Shown here piece by piece: positions 1-8,915 of a DNA stretch of 64,000 nucleotides. The stretch comes from Thermogemmata fonticola (GTDB lineage Bacteria > Planctomycetota > Planctomycetia > Gemmatales > Gemmataceae). Below the pieces are notes generated by a model. It was not told the origin of the DNA. It was given only the letters and a program-made list of their open reading frames with translations, and made no database searches. The stretch's first letter is position 1; every line of letters starts with the position of its first letter. The DNA lies in contig NZ_JACEFB010000001.1 of assembly GCF_013694095.1 (NCBI RefSeq), forward strand, positions 558,001 to 622,000, read 5' to 3'. Position numbers and translations under genes: made by a program.

Positions 1-1
1 A

Positions 2-622
2 GTGGCCGCCTCGCAGCGCATCCTGGTCGAGGACCTCCCCGAAGTCATTGCGGACTTCGAGCGGCGCTATCCCCAGGTCCGCTTGTCCTTGGTGGAATGT
101 CTCAGTGGCCAGGTGGCCGAGGCCGTGGACCGCGGCGAGGCTGACTTAGGTCTGAGCACCGAAAGTGCTACCGAGCCATTGCGCTCCCGCCTCGTTTTCA
201 CCCCGGCTTACTCCCTGGATATGCTCCTGGTCACCCCCTTGGACCACCCCTTGGCCCGCCGCTCTCGCATTACCTTGCGGGACTTGCGCGGCTATCCATT
301 GGTGAACGCGGCTTCCGGCTTTCCCCGGCCAGATATGGCTGCCACGTTGGAACGAGCGGGAGTGCTCTTTGCCGCCCCCCAACGCATCCAAGCTGTCAAT
401 ACCCCTGTCATACGCCGCTATGTGGAGATGGGCTTTGGCATCGGTATCGTCGTCGGTCGGCCGGGACGGAAGAAATCCCCCACACTCCATGAACGTTCCC
501 TGAATCGCTATTTCGGCCCAGCCACTGTCCATCTGATCTGGCGCAAAGGCGGCGACCTGCTGCCTCACGTACGCACCTTTGCCCACACGGTACAGACCGT
601 TTTGAATTCCCCGCCGGCTTGA
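2..622 (+). CDS. LysR-type regulator, substrate-binding part (5' truncated)
   Basis: The 206 visible residues match the effector-binding half of LysR-family transcription regulators: an opening equivalent to the start of the periplasmic-binding-like fold, then RGEADLGLST (family pattern of a short Asp-Leu-containing strand), HPLARR and a late MGFGIGIVVG loop. The N-terminal winged helix-turn-helix is absent because the gene runs off the left edge; the GTG at position 2 is only the first in-frame start and is unlikely to be the real one. The overall pattern resembles CysB/Cbl-like members, but the effector cannot be named. The target genes are unknown; the next gene is a sulfatase on the same strand, which would suit a sulfur-related regulator, but that is inference only. 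Confidence 0.8.
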   Translation: MAASQRILVEDLPEVIADFERRYPQVRLSLVECLSGQVAEAVDRGEADLGLSTESATEPLRSRLVFTPAYSLDMLLVTPLDHPLARRSRITLRDLRGYPLVNAASGFPRPDMAATLERAGVLFAAPQRIQAVNTPVIRRYVEMGFGIGIVVGRPGRKKSPTLHERSLNRYFGPATVHLIWRKGGDLLPHVRTFAHTVQTVLNSPPA

Positions 623-711
623 TCCTCCTCAGGGGACGTCGTAGCTAGGAATGAGGCCTGAAAGACGCATCGCTCAAGGGAGTATGCCCTCGCCCGGCGT
701 GATCCGCGCCG

Positions 712-739
712 TTGACATCCCTCCGAGTCCGGGTAAACT
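712..739 (+). promoter_or_regulatory. Candidate sigma-70 promoter of the sulfatase gene
   Basis: TTGACA (712-717) and TAAACT (734-739) are separated by 16 bases and lie about 60 bases before the sulfatase start. The -35 box is perfect and the -10 box matches 4 of 6. No mapped transcript supports it. Confidence 0.45.
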
Positions 740-797
740 GAGGCGCGCCCAGCGCCCTAAGCTGTTGTTTCGCTTTCCACCTCCGGGGGAATGAGTC

Positions 798-2399
798 ATG
801 AACTACCGCCAGGTTGTCGGTGCGGGACTTTTACTTCTGACCGTGATGGGAACAGGCTCGCTCCGAGCTGCTGAAGCGGACCCGCCAACCCCTCAGGCTT
901 CCTCCCAACCTCAGGCTTCCCTCGTTGAGCGGCCCAACATCCTCTTCATCTTCAGTGATGACCATGCGTATCAGGCGATCAGTTGCTACGGCGATCCTCG
1001 ACGGCTCATCGACACGCCGAACATCGACCGCTTGGCCCGCGAAGGGGTCCGTTTCGACCGCTGCTTAGTGCCCAATTCCATTTGCGGTCCGAGCCGGGCG
1101 ACGGTGCTGACGGGCAAATACTCCCATCTCCATGGCTTTTACAACAACACCAACAGCCGCTTCGATGGCAGCCAAGTGACTTTCCCCAAGCTGTTGCAAA
1201 AGGCCGGCTATCAGACCGCCCTCATCGGCAAGTGGCACTTGGTCAGCGACCCGACGGGTTTCGACCACTGGCACATTCTGCCCGGCCAGGGGTTGTATTA
1301 CAATCCGCCGATGATCCGCAACGGTCAGCGCGTGCAGCAGAGCGGCTACGTCACAGATGTGATCACCGACTTGAGCCTCGAATGGCTAGAAAAGCGGGAC
1401 AAATCCCGGCCCTTTCTGCTGATGGTCCATCACAAGGCGCCGCACCGGGAGTGGTCGCCGGCTTTACGCCACTTGGGGCACGACCAGGACCGGCAGTATC
1501 CCGAACCGCCGACGCTCTTTGACGATTATTCCGGCCACGGCCAAGCGATCCGAGACCAGGACATGACTTTAGCACGCACTTTCACCGATTTGGACGCCAA
1601 GCTCAAGCCCCCGCCGAACCTGACGCCGGAGCAGCGCCGTCTCTGGGATGCCTACTACGAACCGCGGAACAAAGCCTTTCTGGAAAAAAAGCTAACCGGA
1701 AAGGAGTTAATCCGTTGGCGATACAACCGTTACATGCATGATTATTTGGGTTGTGTGAAAGGTGTGGATGAATCTGTGGGACGTTTGTTGAAATATCTCG
1801 ATGACCATAATCTGGCACAAAAGACGATCGTCGTTTACTCCTCGGATCAGGGATTCTACCTGGGGGAGCATGGCTGGTTCGACAAGCGCTTCATTTTGGA
1901 AGAATCGCTGCGGACGCCGCTATTGATCCGCTGGCCCGGTGTGGCCAAAGCGGGGCATGCGGACAAGCACCTGACCAGCCTGCTAGACCTGGCCCCGACC
2001 TTCCTGGAAGCGGCGGGGCTGCCGGCGGACCCCCAAATGCAAGGGCGCAGCCTCGTGCCTCTGCTCCGCGGACAGGCAGTCGCCGATTGGCGCAAGAGTT
2101 TTTATTACCACTATTTCGAGTATCCCGTGCCGCACCGTGTTCGGCCTCACTATGGGGTGGTCACCGAACGCTACAAGCTGGTCCACTTCTACAAGCCGGA
2201 TGTCGATGAATGGGAACTGCTCGATCGCGAAAAGGACCCGCTGGAAACCCGGAACTTCTACGACGATCCGGCTTATGCCGAGGTGGTGCGGGAATTGAAA
2301 GCGGAGCTGCAACGCTTGCGCCGCGAGCTGAAAGAACCCGACGAGCTGCCCAAGGAGGCTTACGGCGCCCTCTACTTCCCGCCGAAGAAGAAGAAGTGA
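798..2399 (+). CDS. Secreted formylglycine-dependent sulfatase
   Basis: This 533-residue protein has an N-terminal signal peptide (hydrophobic stretch about 8-22, ending near LRAAEA) and the type I sulfatase fold. The metal-binding SDDH sequence is at about 53-56 and the C-x-P-S-R signature is CGPSR with Cys96, the residue converted to formylglycine; ATVLTGKYSHLHG follows as in the family. Later Asp/His metal-site elements are SSDQGFYLGEHGWFDK. Family members remove sulfate esters from polysaccharides, and planctomycetes carry many copies. It would act outside the cytoplasm and needs a formylglycine-generating enzyme (not in this window). The substrate cannot be read from the sequence. A candidate promoter precedes it; the C-terminus ends in a lysine-rich tail. 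Confidence 0.93.
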   Translation: MNYRQVVGAGLLLLTVMGTGSLRAAEADPPTPQASSQPQASLVERPNILFIFSDDHAYQAISCYGDPRRLIDTPNIDRLAREGVRFDRCLVPNSICGPSRATVLTGKYSHLHGFYNNTNSRFDGSQVTFPKLLQKAGYQTALIGKWHLVSDPTGFDHWHILPGQGLYYNPPMIRNGQRVQQSGYVTDVITDLSLEWLEKRDKSRPFLLMVHHKAPHREWSPALRHLGHDQDRQYPEPPTLFDDYSGHGQAIRDQDMTLARTFTDLDAKLKPPPNLTPEQRRLWDAYYEPRNKAFLEKKLTGKELIRWRYNRYMHDYLGCVKGVDESVGRLLKYLDDHNLAQKTIVVYSSDQGFYLGEHGWFDKRFILEESLRTPLLIRWPGVAKAGHADKHLTSLLDLAPTFLEAAGLPADPQMQGRSLVPLLRGQAVADWRKSFYYHYFEYPVPHRVRPHYGVVTERYKLVHFYKPDVDEWELLDREKDPLETRNFYDDPAYAEVVRELKAELQRLRRELKEPDELPKEAYGALYFPPKKKK

Positions 2400-2414
2400 C
2401 ACGGATATGTCTTT

Positions 2415-2440
2415 GCCGCGTGGGTCTACCGCGGCGGCTT
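2415..2440 (+). terminator. Weak hairpin after the sulfatase gene
   Basis: GCCGCG (2415-2420) and CGCGGC (2430-2435) can pair around a 9-base loop about 15 bases after the stop codon. Only a short CTTT follows, so termination here is uncertain. Confidence 0.3.
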
Positions 2441-2496
2441 TCGTATGCCCCTGGGGATTACTCTCGGAATAGCTCGCGGAAGCGCGTTGGGGTACC

Positions 2497-4881
2497 TCAC
2501 GGGGCACCCCCATCACCGAGCCAGCGGACCAAGGCCTGGACTTGCTGCTGCACCGGTTCGCTGAGGAAGGCCTCGCTGATGCGGCGTTTCTCCTCGTCGC
2601 TGATGTACCAACTCAGGGCGGCTTCGGTATCCAGTTCCAACACGAAGCGCCGCCAGTAGGGGGAGCGCGTGGTCGGGTCGAGGGGGAAGAGTTGCTGGGC
2701 GACAGCGAGGAGTTCGTTGTTGCGGTGATAGCCGACGTTGCCGCGGGCGCGGAGCACAGCACGGAGGGGAGCGCTCAAAGCAGCGAGTGTGTCGGCAATC
2801 AGGCCGGCCGCTTCCGGTTGCGCCGGGGCTTCACGTCCAAGGTCGAGACCGCGATGCTGGAGAGGAAAGGCGCGGATTTCCACCAAGGCCACGCCGCCGC
2901 AGTGACGCAGCACCGCCTCGCGGTTTGCGACGAGCCACATCACCGCCAGGTCCACACCGTAGTTGTCGAAGTAGCCCGCATCGACAACATGCCGGGGGGG
3001 AAGGGTCGGGAGGCTCACGGCGGGAGAAATGACCGGAAAGGTGGCATTGAGCCGGGCGGCCGTGCCCACCTCCAGGCGGCTCATCGCCAGAGGGAACAGT
3101 TTGAAGCATTCCAAGCCGGAACGGGACAGCGGCTGCTCTTCGAGCGGAGGTCCGTTGTGGCCGTTTGGGCCGAGTCTTCCTCCGGCGACGGCGAGTTGCC
3201 GCAAGTCCAAATTGCTGATGAGCAGGCGGCGGGAGTCCTCGACCAGCATGGGCGCCAAGATAAGCGAAGGGCGGCGGCCTTGGGATTCCAGCGGGTAAAG
3301 ATCGGCAAAGGTGCGCTGGAGGGGGGAGAGCCGTCGGTCTTGCTGCCGTAAGTGTTCCAGTTCCCTCCGCCGCTGCCCAGGAGGACCGAAGCCGCGGGCG
3401 CGGGCATTGAGCATCCATTTTTCCTCCAAGGCCCGGCCGCGATCCCAGGCCACGCTTCGCCAGGGGGGAATGAAAAGATGGCTGCTGAAGTCCCGCAACA
3501 CGGCCGTCTGGAACGTCGGCAGCAAGGATTGCTCGGCGAGAATGCCAGAATAGAGGCCTAAGCCGAGGCGGCGATCCGCTGCCGTGGGTTGGGGTTGTCC
3601 GCGGTCCGGCCAATCGTCTTCCCAATCGGCCGCCACCAGGGCCGCAGCCAACATGCCGCCGCTAGCGCCGGTGAAGAGCCGCACATGTTCGCGAAAATCG
3701 ACCCGGTCCCCGCCCGGCATCGCCTCCCGCAGTCCCTCCAGGACCCGCGCCGTCCAGACCGCAGCCCGCACTCCTCCGCCGCTGGCCGCGATGATCACGA
3801 TCTTCGGCTTGCTACCAGTACCATGGCGCGCCTGCCACCGCCGCCGCATCTCCGCCAAAATCGCCTCATCCTCCAGCAACGGCTGCGGCAAAAGCTCCCG
3901 CCCCTGCTCCACCCAGCCGTCTTGTAAATCTTCCAATTTCACCCGATGGGCCGGTAAATAATAATCCTCCAGGCCGGGAATCTGGAGCTTATATTCCACT
4001 TCCGGGAAGATCGTGGCGGAGTTCCACACAAAGAGTAACACGAGAATCACAACCAACGTCAGTGTCCCCAGATGGATGTGGAAGGACCAATAGCCATAAA
4101 GCAAAGACAAGAGGATAAAAACCAAGCAGACGAGGAGGACGGGACTGGTGATGACTTGACCAGGGTGCGATTCATGGACCAAAACGAGGGCGGCCAGCGC
4201 CAACATGAGCAAGAGGCAGCCGACCAGGACCAGATACACGGTGGTGGCGTGCAGGGTGACATCTTGGGGAGGAATGCGGCCCCGGACCACGCCGCCCAAG
4301 CGACGGAAGAGCGCCGAGCGCGCAATGGTGTTGCGCAAGCCCAGCCGTTCATCCAAAACGAAGAGCAGCCAGCCCAGGCCGAGGGTAGCAGCATAGCCGA
4401 GTATCCCCCAGAGCAAATAGTGGCGCGAGGCCAGATGGTCCCGCAGGGTTGGCCCGTTGCGTTCGCTTCCGCCGAGAGTGAAAGCCGCCAGTTTGCCGCC
4501 GAGGAGCAGCCCCAAAAGCAGCGGCAGCGCCCAGATCAAGTAGGCCCCTACGGCGCGGATAGCCGGATCGGCACTGGGGAACAGCGTCGGCCAGCCGGGA
4601 CGAGCCACCCAGCGCAGCGCCCGCAGCGGCCGGTCCAACAAATACCACACAAACAGCACCACGCCGAAGAGCATGCCCACCGCCGCCCCGCTGCCGAACT
4701 GCACCAGTACGTCCTCGCTCCAAAAGAGCCGCTCCACCCCCAGCTCCGCCCCCAGCACGCCCCAGGCGGCCAACAGGATCACCAGAATCTGCAAAGGGAA
4801 GATGGCATAGTTGAACAGCCAGGCGAATTGATCCTCCGCCCAGTAGAGCACCGCCAGGACAGCACGGCAGAACCCACGCAT
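2497..4881 (-). CDS. Multi-pass membrane protein with C-terminal patatin-like lipase domain
   Basis: A protein of about 794 residues. The first ~290 residues hold several hydrophobic segments (around 25-45, 65-82, 110-130, 155-177, 213-235, 246-263, 272-287). A patatin-like acyl hydrolase domain follows: an oxyanion-hole type SGGGVRAA (about 367-374), the nucleophile elbow GASGG with Ser407, and a distal VDAGYFDNYG that supplies the catalytic Asp of the Ser-Asp dyad (D-G/A-G motif). This predicts a membrane-tethered lipase or acyl hydrolase acting on lipids; the physiological substrate is unknown. The ATG at 4881 is preferred over the TTG at 4887 because GGGAG sits about 7 bases upstream. It is divergent from the following repeat protein. 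Confidence 0.82.
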   Translation of the reverse strand: MRGFCRAVLAVLYWAEDQFAWLFNYAIFPLQILVILLAAWGVLGAELGVERLFWSEDVLVQFGSGAAVGMLFGVVLFVWYLLDRPLRALRWVARPGWPTLFPSADPAIRAVGAYLIWALPLLLGLLLGGKLAAFTLGGSERNGPTLRDHLASRHYLLWGILGYAATLGLGWLLFVLDERLGLRNTIARSALFRRLGGVVRGRIPPQDVTLHATTVYLVLVGCLLLMLALAALVLVHESHPGQVITSPVLLVCLVFILLSLLYGYWSFHIHLGTLTLVVILVLLFVWNSATIFPEVEYKLQIPGLEDYYLPAHRVKLEDLQDGWVEQGRELLPQPLLEDEAILAEMRRRWQARHGTGSKPKIVIIAASGGGVRAAVWTARVLEGLREAMPGGDRVDFREHVRLFTGASGGMLAAALVAADWEDDWPDRGQPQPTAADRRLGLGLYSGILAEQSLLPTFQTAVLRDFSSHLFIPPWRSVAWDRGRALEEKWMLNARARGFGPPGQRRRELEHLRQQDRRLSPLQRTFADLYPLESQGRRPSLILAPMLVEDSRRLLISNLDLRQLAVAGGRLGPNGHNGPPLEEQPLSRSGLECFKLFPLAMSRLEVGTAARLNATFPVISPAVSLPTLPPRHVVDAGYFDNYGVDLAVMWLVANREAVLRHCGGVALVEIRAFPLQHRGLDLGREAPAQPEAAGLIADTLAALSAPLRAVLRARGNVGYHRNNELLAVAQQLFPLDPTTRSPYWRRFVLELDTEAALSWYISDEEKRRISEAFLSEPVQQQVQALVRWLGDGGAP

Positions 4882-4887
4882 CTGCAA

Positions 4888-5396
4888 CTCTCCCGTGGGA
4901 GCAAGGACCGGCCAGCGCCATCATACGGCAGCCCCGCCCCGCTTGCCTACCTGACCTTCTCGGTGTCACCATCACCCCCCGATCACTGCACCGCTTGGCG
5001 AGCCAGAGCCACAGGACGATGCCGAGACATGGCCGGGGAGGACGGAAGAATCGCCTCGGTTGGTGAATCGTGGGAACCGGCTTGCGGACTCATTTCCGAA
5101 AGGCGAGATTCTGCGGAGAACCTCCGGCTAACAAACCGCCGGACGTCAACGCATTTGTGTGCTAGGCTGTTAGTGATCCCCGTTCGTAGTCGTCTTGTGT
5201 TCGCCCGCCTTGCTGAGGATGGCACCCATCGCCCTGGGAACCAACATGAGGAGTTGGCCTCCGTGCCTCCGCTTACTGGCCGCGGGCCTGGACATGAGTG
5301 CGGAGCGGGGAGGCGAGTCCCAACGGTTCGGCAACTGGGGGACGTATCGGAGAACTTTCACGAAGACATTCCACGCGGAAAACGAGGGGAAAAATC
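4888..5396. other. Divergent intergenic region without a gene
   Basis: This stretch separates the divergently transcribed patatin-like gene and the five-repeat protein gene and presumably holds both promoters. I see no convincing promoter boxes or structured RNA. Open frames crossing it lack ribosome-binding sites and family resemblance. Confidence 0.5.
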
Positions 5397-6485
5397 ATGC
5401 TGAGACGCTGGTATAGCTACATGCTAATGCTAGTCGGTGCCGCATTCGTGGGGGGAACCTGGTCCACAGCCCAGCAGCCAATTCCACCGAGCAGCGACAC
5501 CAAGGTCCCGCCAAAGCTTCTCCCTGGCGGTGATCCCAAATCTCCTCCCCAAGGCCAGGATCTCAAATTTCTCCATGGCCATGATCTCAAAGTCCGGCCT
5601 GGCGGCGAGAAGGATTTCACTGAGAAAACACCCCGGATCGGCGTGGAGTTGTACCACGATGTTGCCCGCCAAGTCGTGCTGGCCATCAGCGAGAAAGGCT
5701 GGATCGCGGCGGTTCCCGCCCCCTCCCTCGGAAGCAATCCCCAGTGCCAATGGCTCACCGCCCATGATCTCCACGCCCGTAAGGCCGACGAGAAAGACTT
5801 TACCCCCAAGACCCGCAAGTACGGCGTGGAAGTGTTCCATGACCTGGCCCTGCGGCAGTTGCTTTACATCTGCGAATCCGGCTCGGTAGCTTTGGCCCCA
5901 CTCCCCGCAGGACTGGTCACGGATCGCGGACCGAAATTTTTGCACGGCTTCTCCCTGGCTGTCCGCCGACCGGAACAGAACGACTTCGCCAACGCCCCCC
6001 GTTTCGGAGTTGAAATTTTCCGGGATGAAAACACACCCGACGGCCTCGTCTGCATCGTCGGGGAAAGCGGCAGCATCGCCACCGTTCCTTCTCCCAGCAT
6101 GCCAGCGGCAGCTCCCTCGGATCAAGTCAAAAATCCGCAAACCCTCTACGGCCTGATCCTGCGCGTACGCACAGCCCAGGAGAAAACTTTTAGCGACACC
6201 ACACGCCGCTTCAGTGTCGAAGTGTATGCCGACCCGAACACCGCCTCTGGGCACCTCTTATACATCAGCCAAACGGGCGCTCTTGCCGCCGCCGTCCAGA
6301 AGAAGGTCGATGACAGCAAACGCGGCGTTACCTGGCTGGGCGGTATGGCTTTGCGTGCCCGCCGGGCAGGAGAACGGAGTTTCGACAAGGCCACGCAGTA
6401 CAACATCGAAGTGTTCCGGGACAACCGCAGCGGCAACTTGCTCTACATCTGCGAGACCGGCTCCATCGCGGTGGTGAGCCAGTGA
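5397..6485 (+). CDS. Secreted protein of five ~50-residue repeats
   Basis: A 362-residue protein with an N-terminal signal peptide (hydrophobic MLMLVGAAFVGGTW, then AQQ). The start at 5397 is chosen because GAGGGG lies about 6 bases upstream; an in-frame extension to 5298 lacks both. The mature part has five repeats starting near residues 59, 122, 188, 249 and 312. Their shared pattern is: aromatic or Leu at the start, Leu-x-x-Arg, Glu/Asp-x-x-Phe, then VE[VIL][FY]-x-D, a hydrophobic Leu-Leu-Tyr-Ile type strand, and [ES]-x-G-[SAW]-[IVL]-A. The short beta-strand pattern and five-fold repetition would suit a five-bladed beta-propeller or a related all-beta fold, but this is inference. I do not recognise a named family. 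Confidence 0.8.
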   Translation: MLRRWYSYMLMLVGAAFVGGTWSTAQQPIPPSSDTKVPPKLLPGGDPKSPPQGQDLKFLHGHDLKVRPGGEKDFTEKTPRIGVELYHDVARQVVLAISEKGWIAAVPAPSLGSNPQCQWLTAHDLHARKADEKDFTPKTRKYGVEVFHDLALRQLLYICESGSVALAPLPAGLVTDRGPKFLHGFSLAVRRPEQNDFANAPRFGVEIFRDENTPDGLVCIVGESGSIATVPSPSMPAAAPSDQVKNPQTLYGLILRVRTAQEKTFSDTTRRFSVEVYADPNTASGHLLYISQTGALAAAVQKKVDDSKRGVTWLGGMALRARRAGERSFDKATQYNIEVFRDNRSGNLLYICETGSIAVVSQ

Positions 6486-6725
6486 TCGCCTCATCGTCCT
6501 CCTTTTCCCCGCACCGTATTCGCCCTCTTCAAACGTTCGTGCACGGGACCCTTGTGCGAGGGGACGGCTTCCCCTTTCGCCATTCGCTGGCCTATCGACC
6601 GGGAAAATCCGCCGGCTAGAATGCCCAAAGGTTGTCCCCGTCGCGGGAACGGCTTCGCACTCAGCACCGGGCTTCCCGCGGACTCCGGGACATTCCCAGC
6701 GGCGGCATCCGTGGGAGGGCAGGCC

Positions 6726-8108
6726 ATGATCGGCAGGCGGTCCATGTCCTTAGCTGGGGCCGGCACGGGATTGGCTCTTGTGCTGGGGCTGTCTTTACCG
6801 GCGGCGGGCCAGCCGGCGGCAAGCGCGGAGTCCCCCTTCCTCCGGCATGGGAAGCTGCGGATTGCGGCCAGCGGCACCCATTTGGAACACGCCGACGGCA
6901 CCCCCTTCTTCTTCCTCGCCGACACGGTCTGGTGCGGACCGGCCCTGAGCACCGCGGAGGATTGGCGTACCTACCTGAATGATCGCAAAAAGAAGGGCTT
7001 CACGGCCATCCAGTTCAACGCGATTTGTCCCTGGCGCACGGCACCGACGGATCGCGAAGGGCGGACGGCCTACCGTCTCGAAGGGAAGCGGCTGATTCCC
7101 AATGAGGCCTACTTCCGGCAGTTGGACGAGCGGATCGAAGCGATCCATCAAGCGGGGCTGCTCGCGGTGCCGGTGCTGGTCTGGGCGCACAAAAAAGGGG
7201 ACGCTGGGTTCGACCTGAGCGAAGAGCAGGTCATCGAGTTGGCGCGCTTTCAGGTCCAGCGTTACGAGAAGTACCCTTGTCTGTTCATCCTGGCGGGGGA
7301 TGCCCGCTATACGGGCAAGGAAGCGGAGCGCTGGCGGCGGATCGGCCGGGCGGTTTTCGCCTCCCGCAAGGACTTGCTAGTCACAACCCACCCCACCGGC
7401 ATGAATTTTCCCTGGAAAGACTGGGAAGGGGAAACCTGGCTCAACATCTGGGCTTACCAGAGCGGCCACGGCGATGACAGCAGGACGTGGGCGTGGTTGC
7501 ATTCCGGCCCGCCGGCTCAATTCGGCCAGCGCTGGGCAGGGATCAAGCGGCCGATCATCAATCTGGAGCCGCCCTACGAAGGGCACAACGGCTACCAGAG
7601 CCGCAAGCCGCATTCCGCGGAGAATGTCCGCCGGGCCGCCTATTGGAGCCTCCTGGTCGCTCCGCCGGCAGGACTGACCTATGGCGCCCACGGCTTGTGG
7701 AGTTGGCAAACGGAAAGCGGCCAGGAACCCCGCGACCACCAGGGCACCGGCATCGCCAAAACCTGGAAGGAAGCCCTGGAGTTCCCCGGCGCTACGCAGA
7801 TGGGCTATCTGCGCCGCTTCTTGGAATCGCTCCCCTGGACGGAGCTGCGCCCTGCCCCGGACTTCGTTCAACAGCAGAGTGCCGAGAAGGACCCCAGCAC
7901 CTTCGTGGCTTGCGCCCGGACCGCGGATGGCCGAGTTACGGTCGTCTATTTCCCCCCGCGCGCCCAAGCCCAGGTGCGCCTCCATGTCAGCGACCCCAAA
8001 CAGGTCCGCTGGTATAACCCCCGCGAGGGGACGTGGCGGGACAACAGCCCCCGCGGTTTGCTCGTGCCTCCGGATGAGCAGGACTGGTTATTGGTGGTGC
8101 AAGCATGA
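6726..8108 (+). CDS. Secreted apiosidase-like (DUF4038-type) glycoside hydrolase
   Basis: The 460-residue product starts at the ATG at 6726, behind GGGAGGG and in front of a signal peptide ([20 protein letters not shown]). Residues about 40-400 look like the DUF4038/apiosidase-like TIM barrel: [20 protein letters not shown] at the entry, [12 protein letters not shown], and a [14 protein letters not shown] segment with an acidic residue in the expected active-site region. A C-terminal segment with [11 protein letters not shown] and a WYNPREG-type motif resembles the small C-terminal domain often attached to this barrel (collagen-binding-like DUF). The family hydrolyses plant or microbial polysaccharide side chains; the exact linkage cannot be assigned. 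Its stop codon overlaps the purE start by four bases (ATGA), so the two are probably translationally coupled despite unrelated functions. Confidence 0.78.
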   Translation: MIGRRSMSLAGAGTGLALVLGLSLPAAGQPAASAESPFLRHGKLRIAASGTHLEHADGTPFFFLADTVWCGPALSTAEDWRTYLNDRKKKGFTAIQFNAICPWRTAPTDREGRTAYRLEGKRLIPNEAYFRQLDERIEAIHQAGLLAVPVLVWAHKKGDAGFDLSEEQVIELARFQVQRYEKYPCLFILAGDARYTGKEAERWRRIGRAVFASRKDLLVTTHPTGMNFPWKDWEGETWLNIWAYQSGHGDDSRTWAWLHSGPPAQFGQRWAGIKRPIINLEPPYEGHNGYQSRKPHSAENVRRAAYWSLLVAPPAGLTYGAHGLWSWQTESGQEPRDHQGTGIAKTWKEALEFPGATQMGYLRRFLESLPWTELRPAPDFVQQQSAEKDPSTFVACARTADGRVTVVYFPPRAQAQVRLHVSDPKQVRWYNPREGTWRDNSPRGLLVPPDEQDWLLVVQA

Positions 8109-8719
8109 CGGATGTCCTTCCTACCTCCCAACCCGCGACGCCGCGCGTGGGGCTTATCATGGGGTCCCGTTCCGATTGGGCCACCATGCAGCACGCTTAT
8201 GCCGTGCTCCAGGAGTTCGGCATACCGGTCGAGGTCCGGGTTGTCTCCGCCCACCGCACGCCTGACTTGCTCATGGAATACAGCGCCACAGCGGAAGAGC
8301 GCGGCCTGGAGGTGATCATCGCCGGGGCCGGGGGAGCAGCCCATCTGCCCGGTATGTGCGCCGCCAAAACCACAATCCCCGTCCTCGGCGTGCCGATCGA
8401 ATCCTCCATCCTGCGCGGCGTGGATTCTCTCTTGTCCATCGTCCAGATGCCGGCGGGCGTTCCCGTGGGCACCCTGGCCATCGGCAAGGCCGGCGCCATC
8501 AACGCTGCCTTGCTCGCGGTCGCCATTCTGGCCCGGCACGACCCCGTACTCCGCCAAAAATGGCACCTCTACCGCCAACGGCAAACCCAGCAGGTCCTTG
8601 ACCACCCCGACCCCCGCCTGCCGACCCCCGATGCTTCGGAGTCCCCGGCGAAGCAGGCCGGCGAGCTGCCGCCCTCCCCCATTCCCCCCATCCCGAACAG
8701 CGGAGCCAGGGATACCTGA
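8105..8719 (+). CDS. purE: N5-carboxyaminoimidazole ribonucleotide mutase (PurE)
   Basis: A 204-residue protein with the class I PurE pattern: [10 protein letters not shown] near the N-terminus (phosphate-binding Ser/Asp), VSAHRTPD with the catalytic His, then [14 protein letters not shown] and GVPI. It converts N5-CAIR to CAIR in de novo purine synthesis in the cytoplasm. The core ends at about residue 160; the remaining ~40 residues form a Pro/Ser-rich tail that most PurE proteins lack. PurK, its usual partner, is not in the window. Translation probably starts by coupling to the preceding glycoside hydrolase gene. Confidence 0.95.
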   Translation: MTDVLPTSQPATPRVGLIMGSRSDWATMQHAYAVLQEFGIPVEVRVVSAHRTPDLLMEYSATAEERGLEVIIAGAGGAAHLPGMCAAKTTIPVLGVPIESSILRGVDSLLSIVQMPAGVPVGTLAIGKAGAINAALLAVAILARHDPVLRQKWHLYRQRQTQQVLDHPDPRLPTPDASESPAKQAGELPPSPIPPIPNSGARDT

Positions 8720-8915
8720 TCGGGCCGTGTGGGGCACAAATCCCCGGAGACCGAGCAAACTCGCCGCCTCGCTACCCTACGGTTAGCCGACTTACCCTGC
8801 TTCGTGCTGCCTATGAATTAACTCAACCATAACTCGACCCGTGTTTCGGCTCACAAGACCCGATCCCTGAACAATGCGATCAAGGGAACACGGGGAAACT
8901 CGGAGGAAGCCGCCC

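Noticed and set aside
4072-5403. Plus-strand 443-codon frame
   Set aside because: It is mostly antisense to the membrane half of the patatin-like gene, with no signal or family features.
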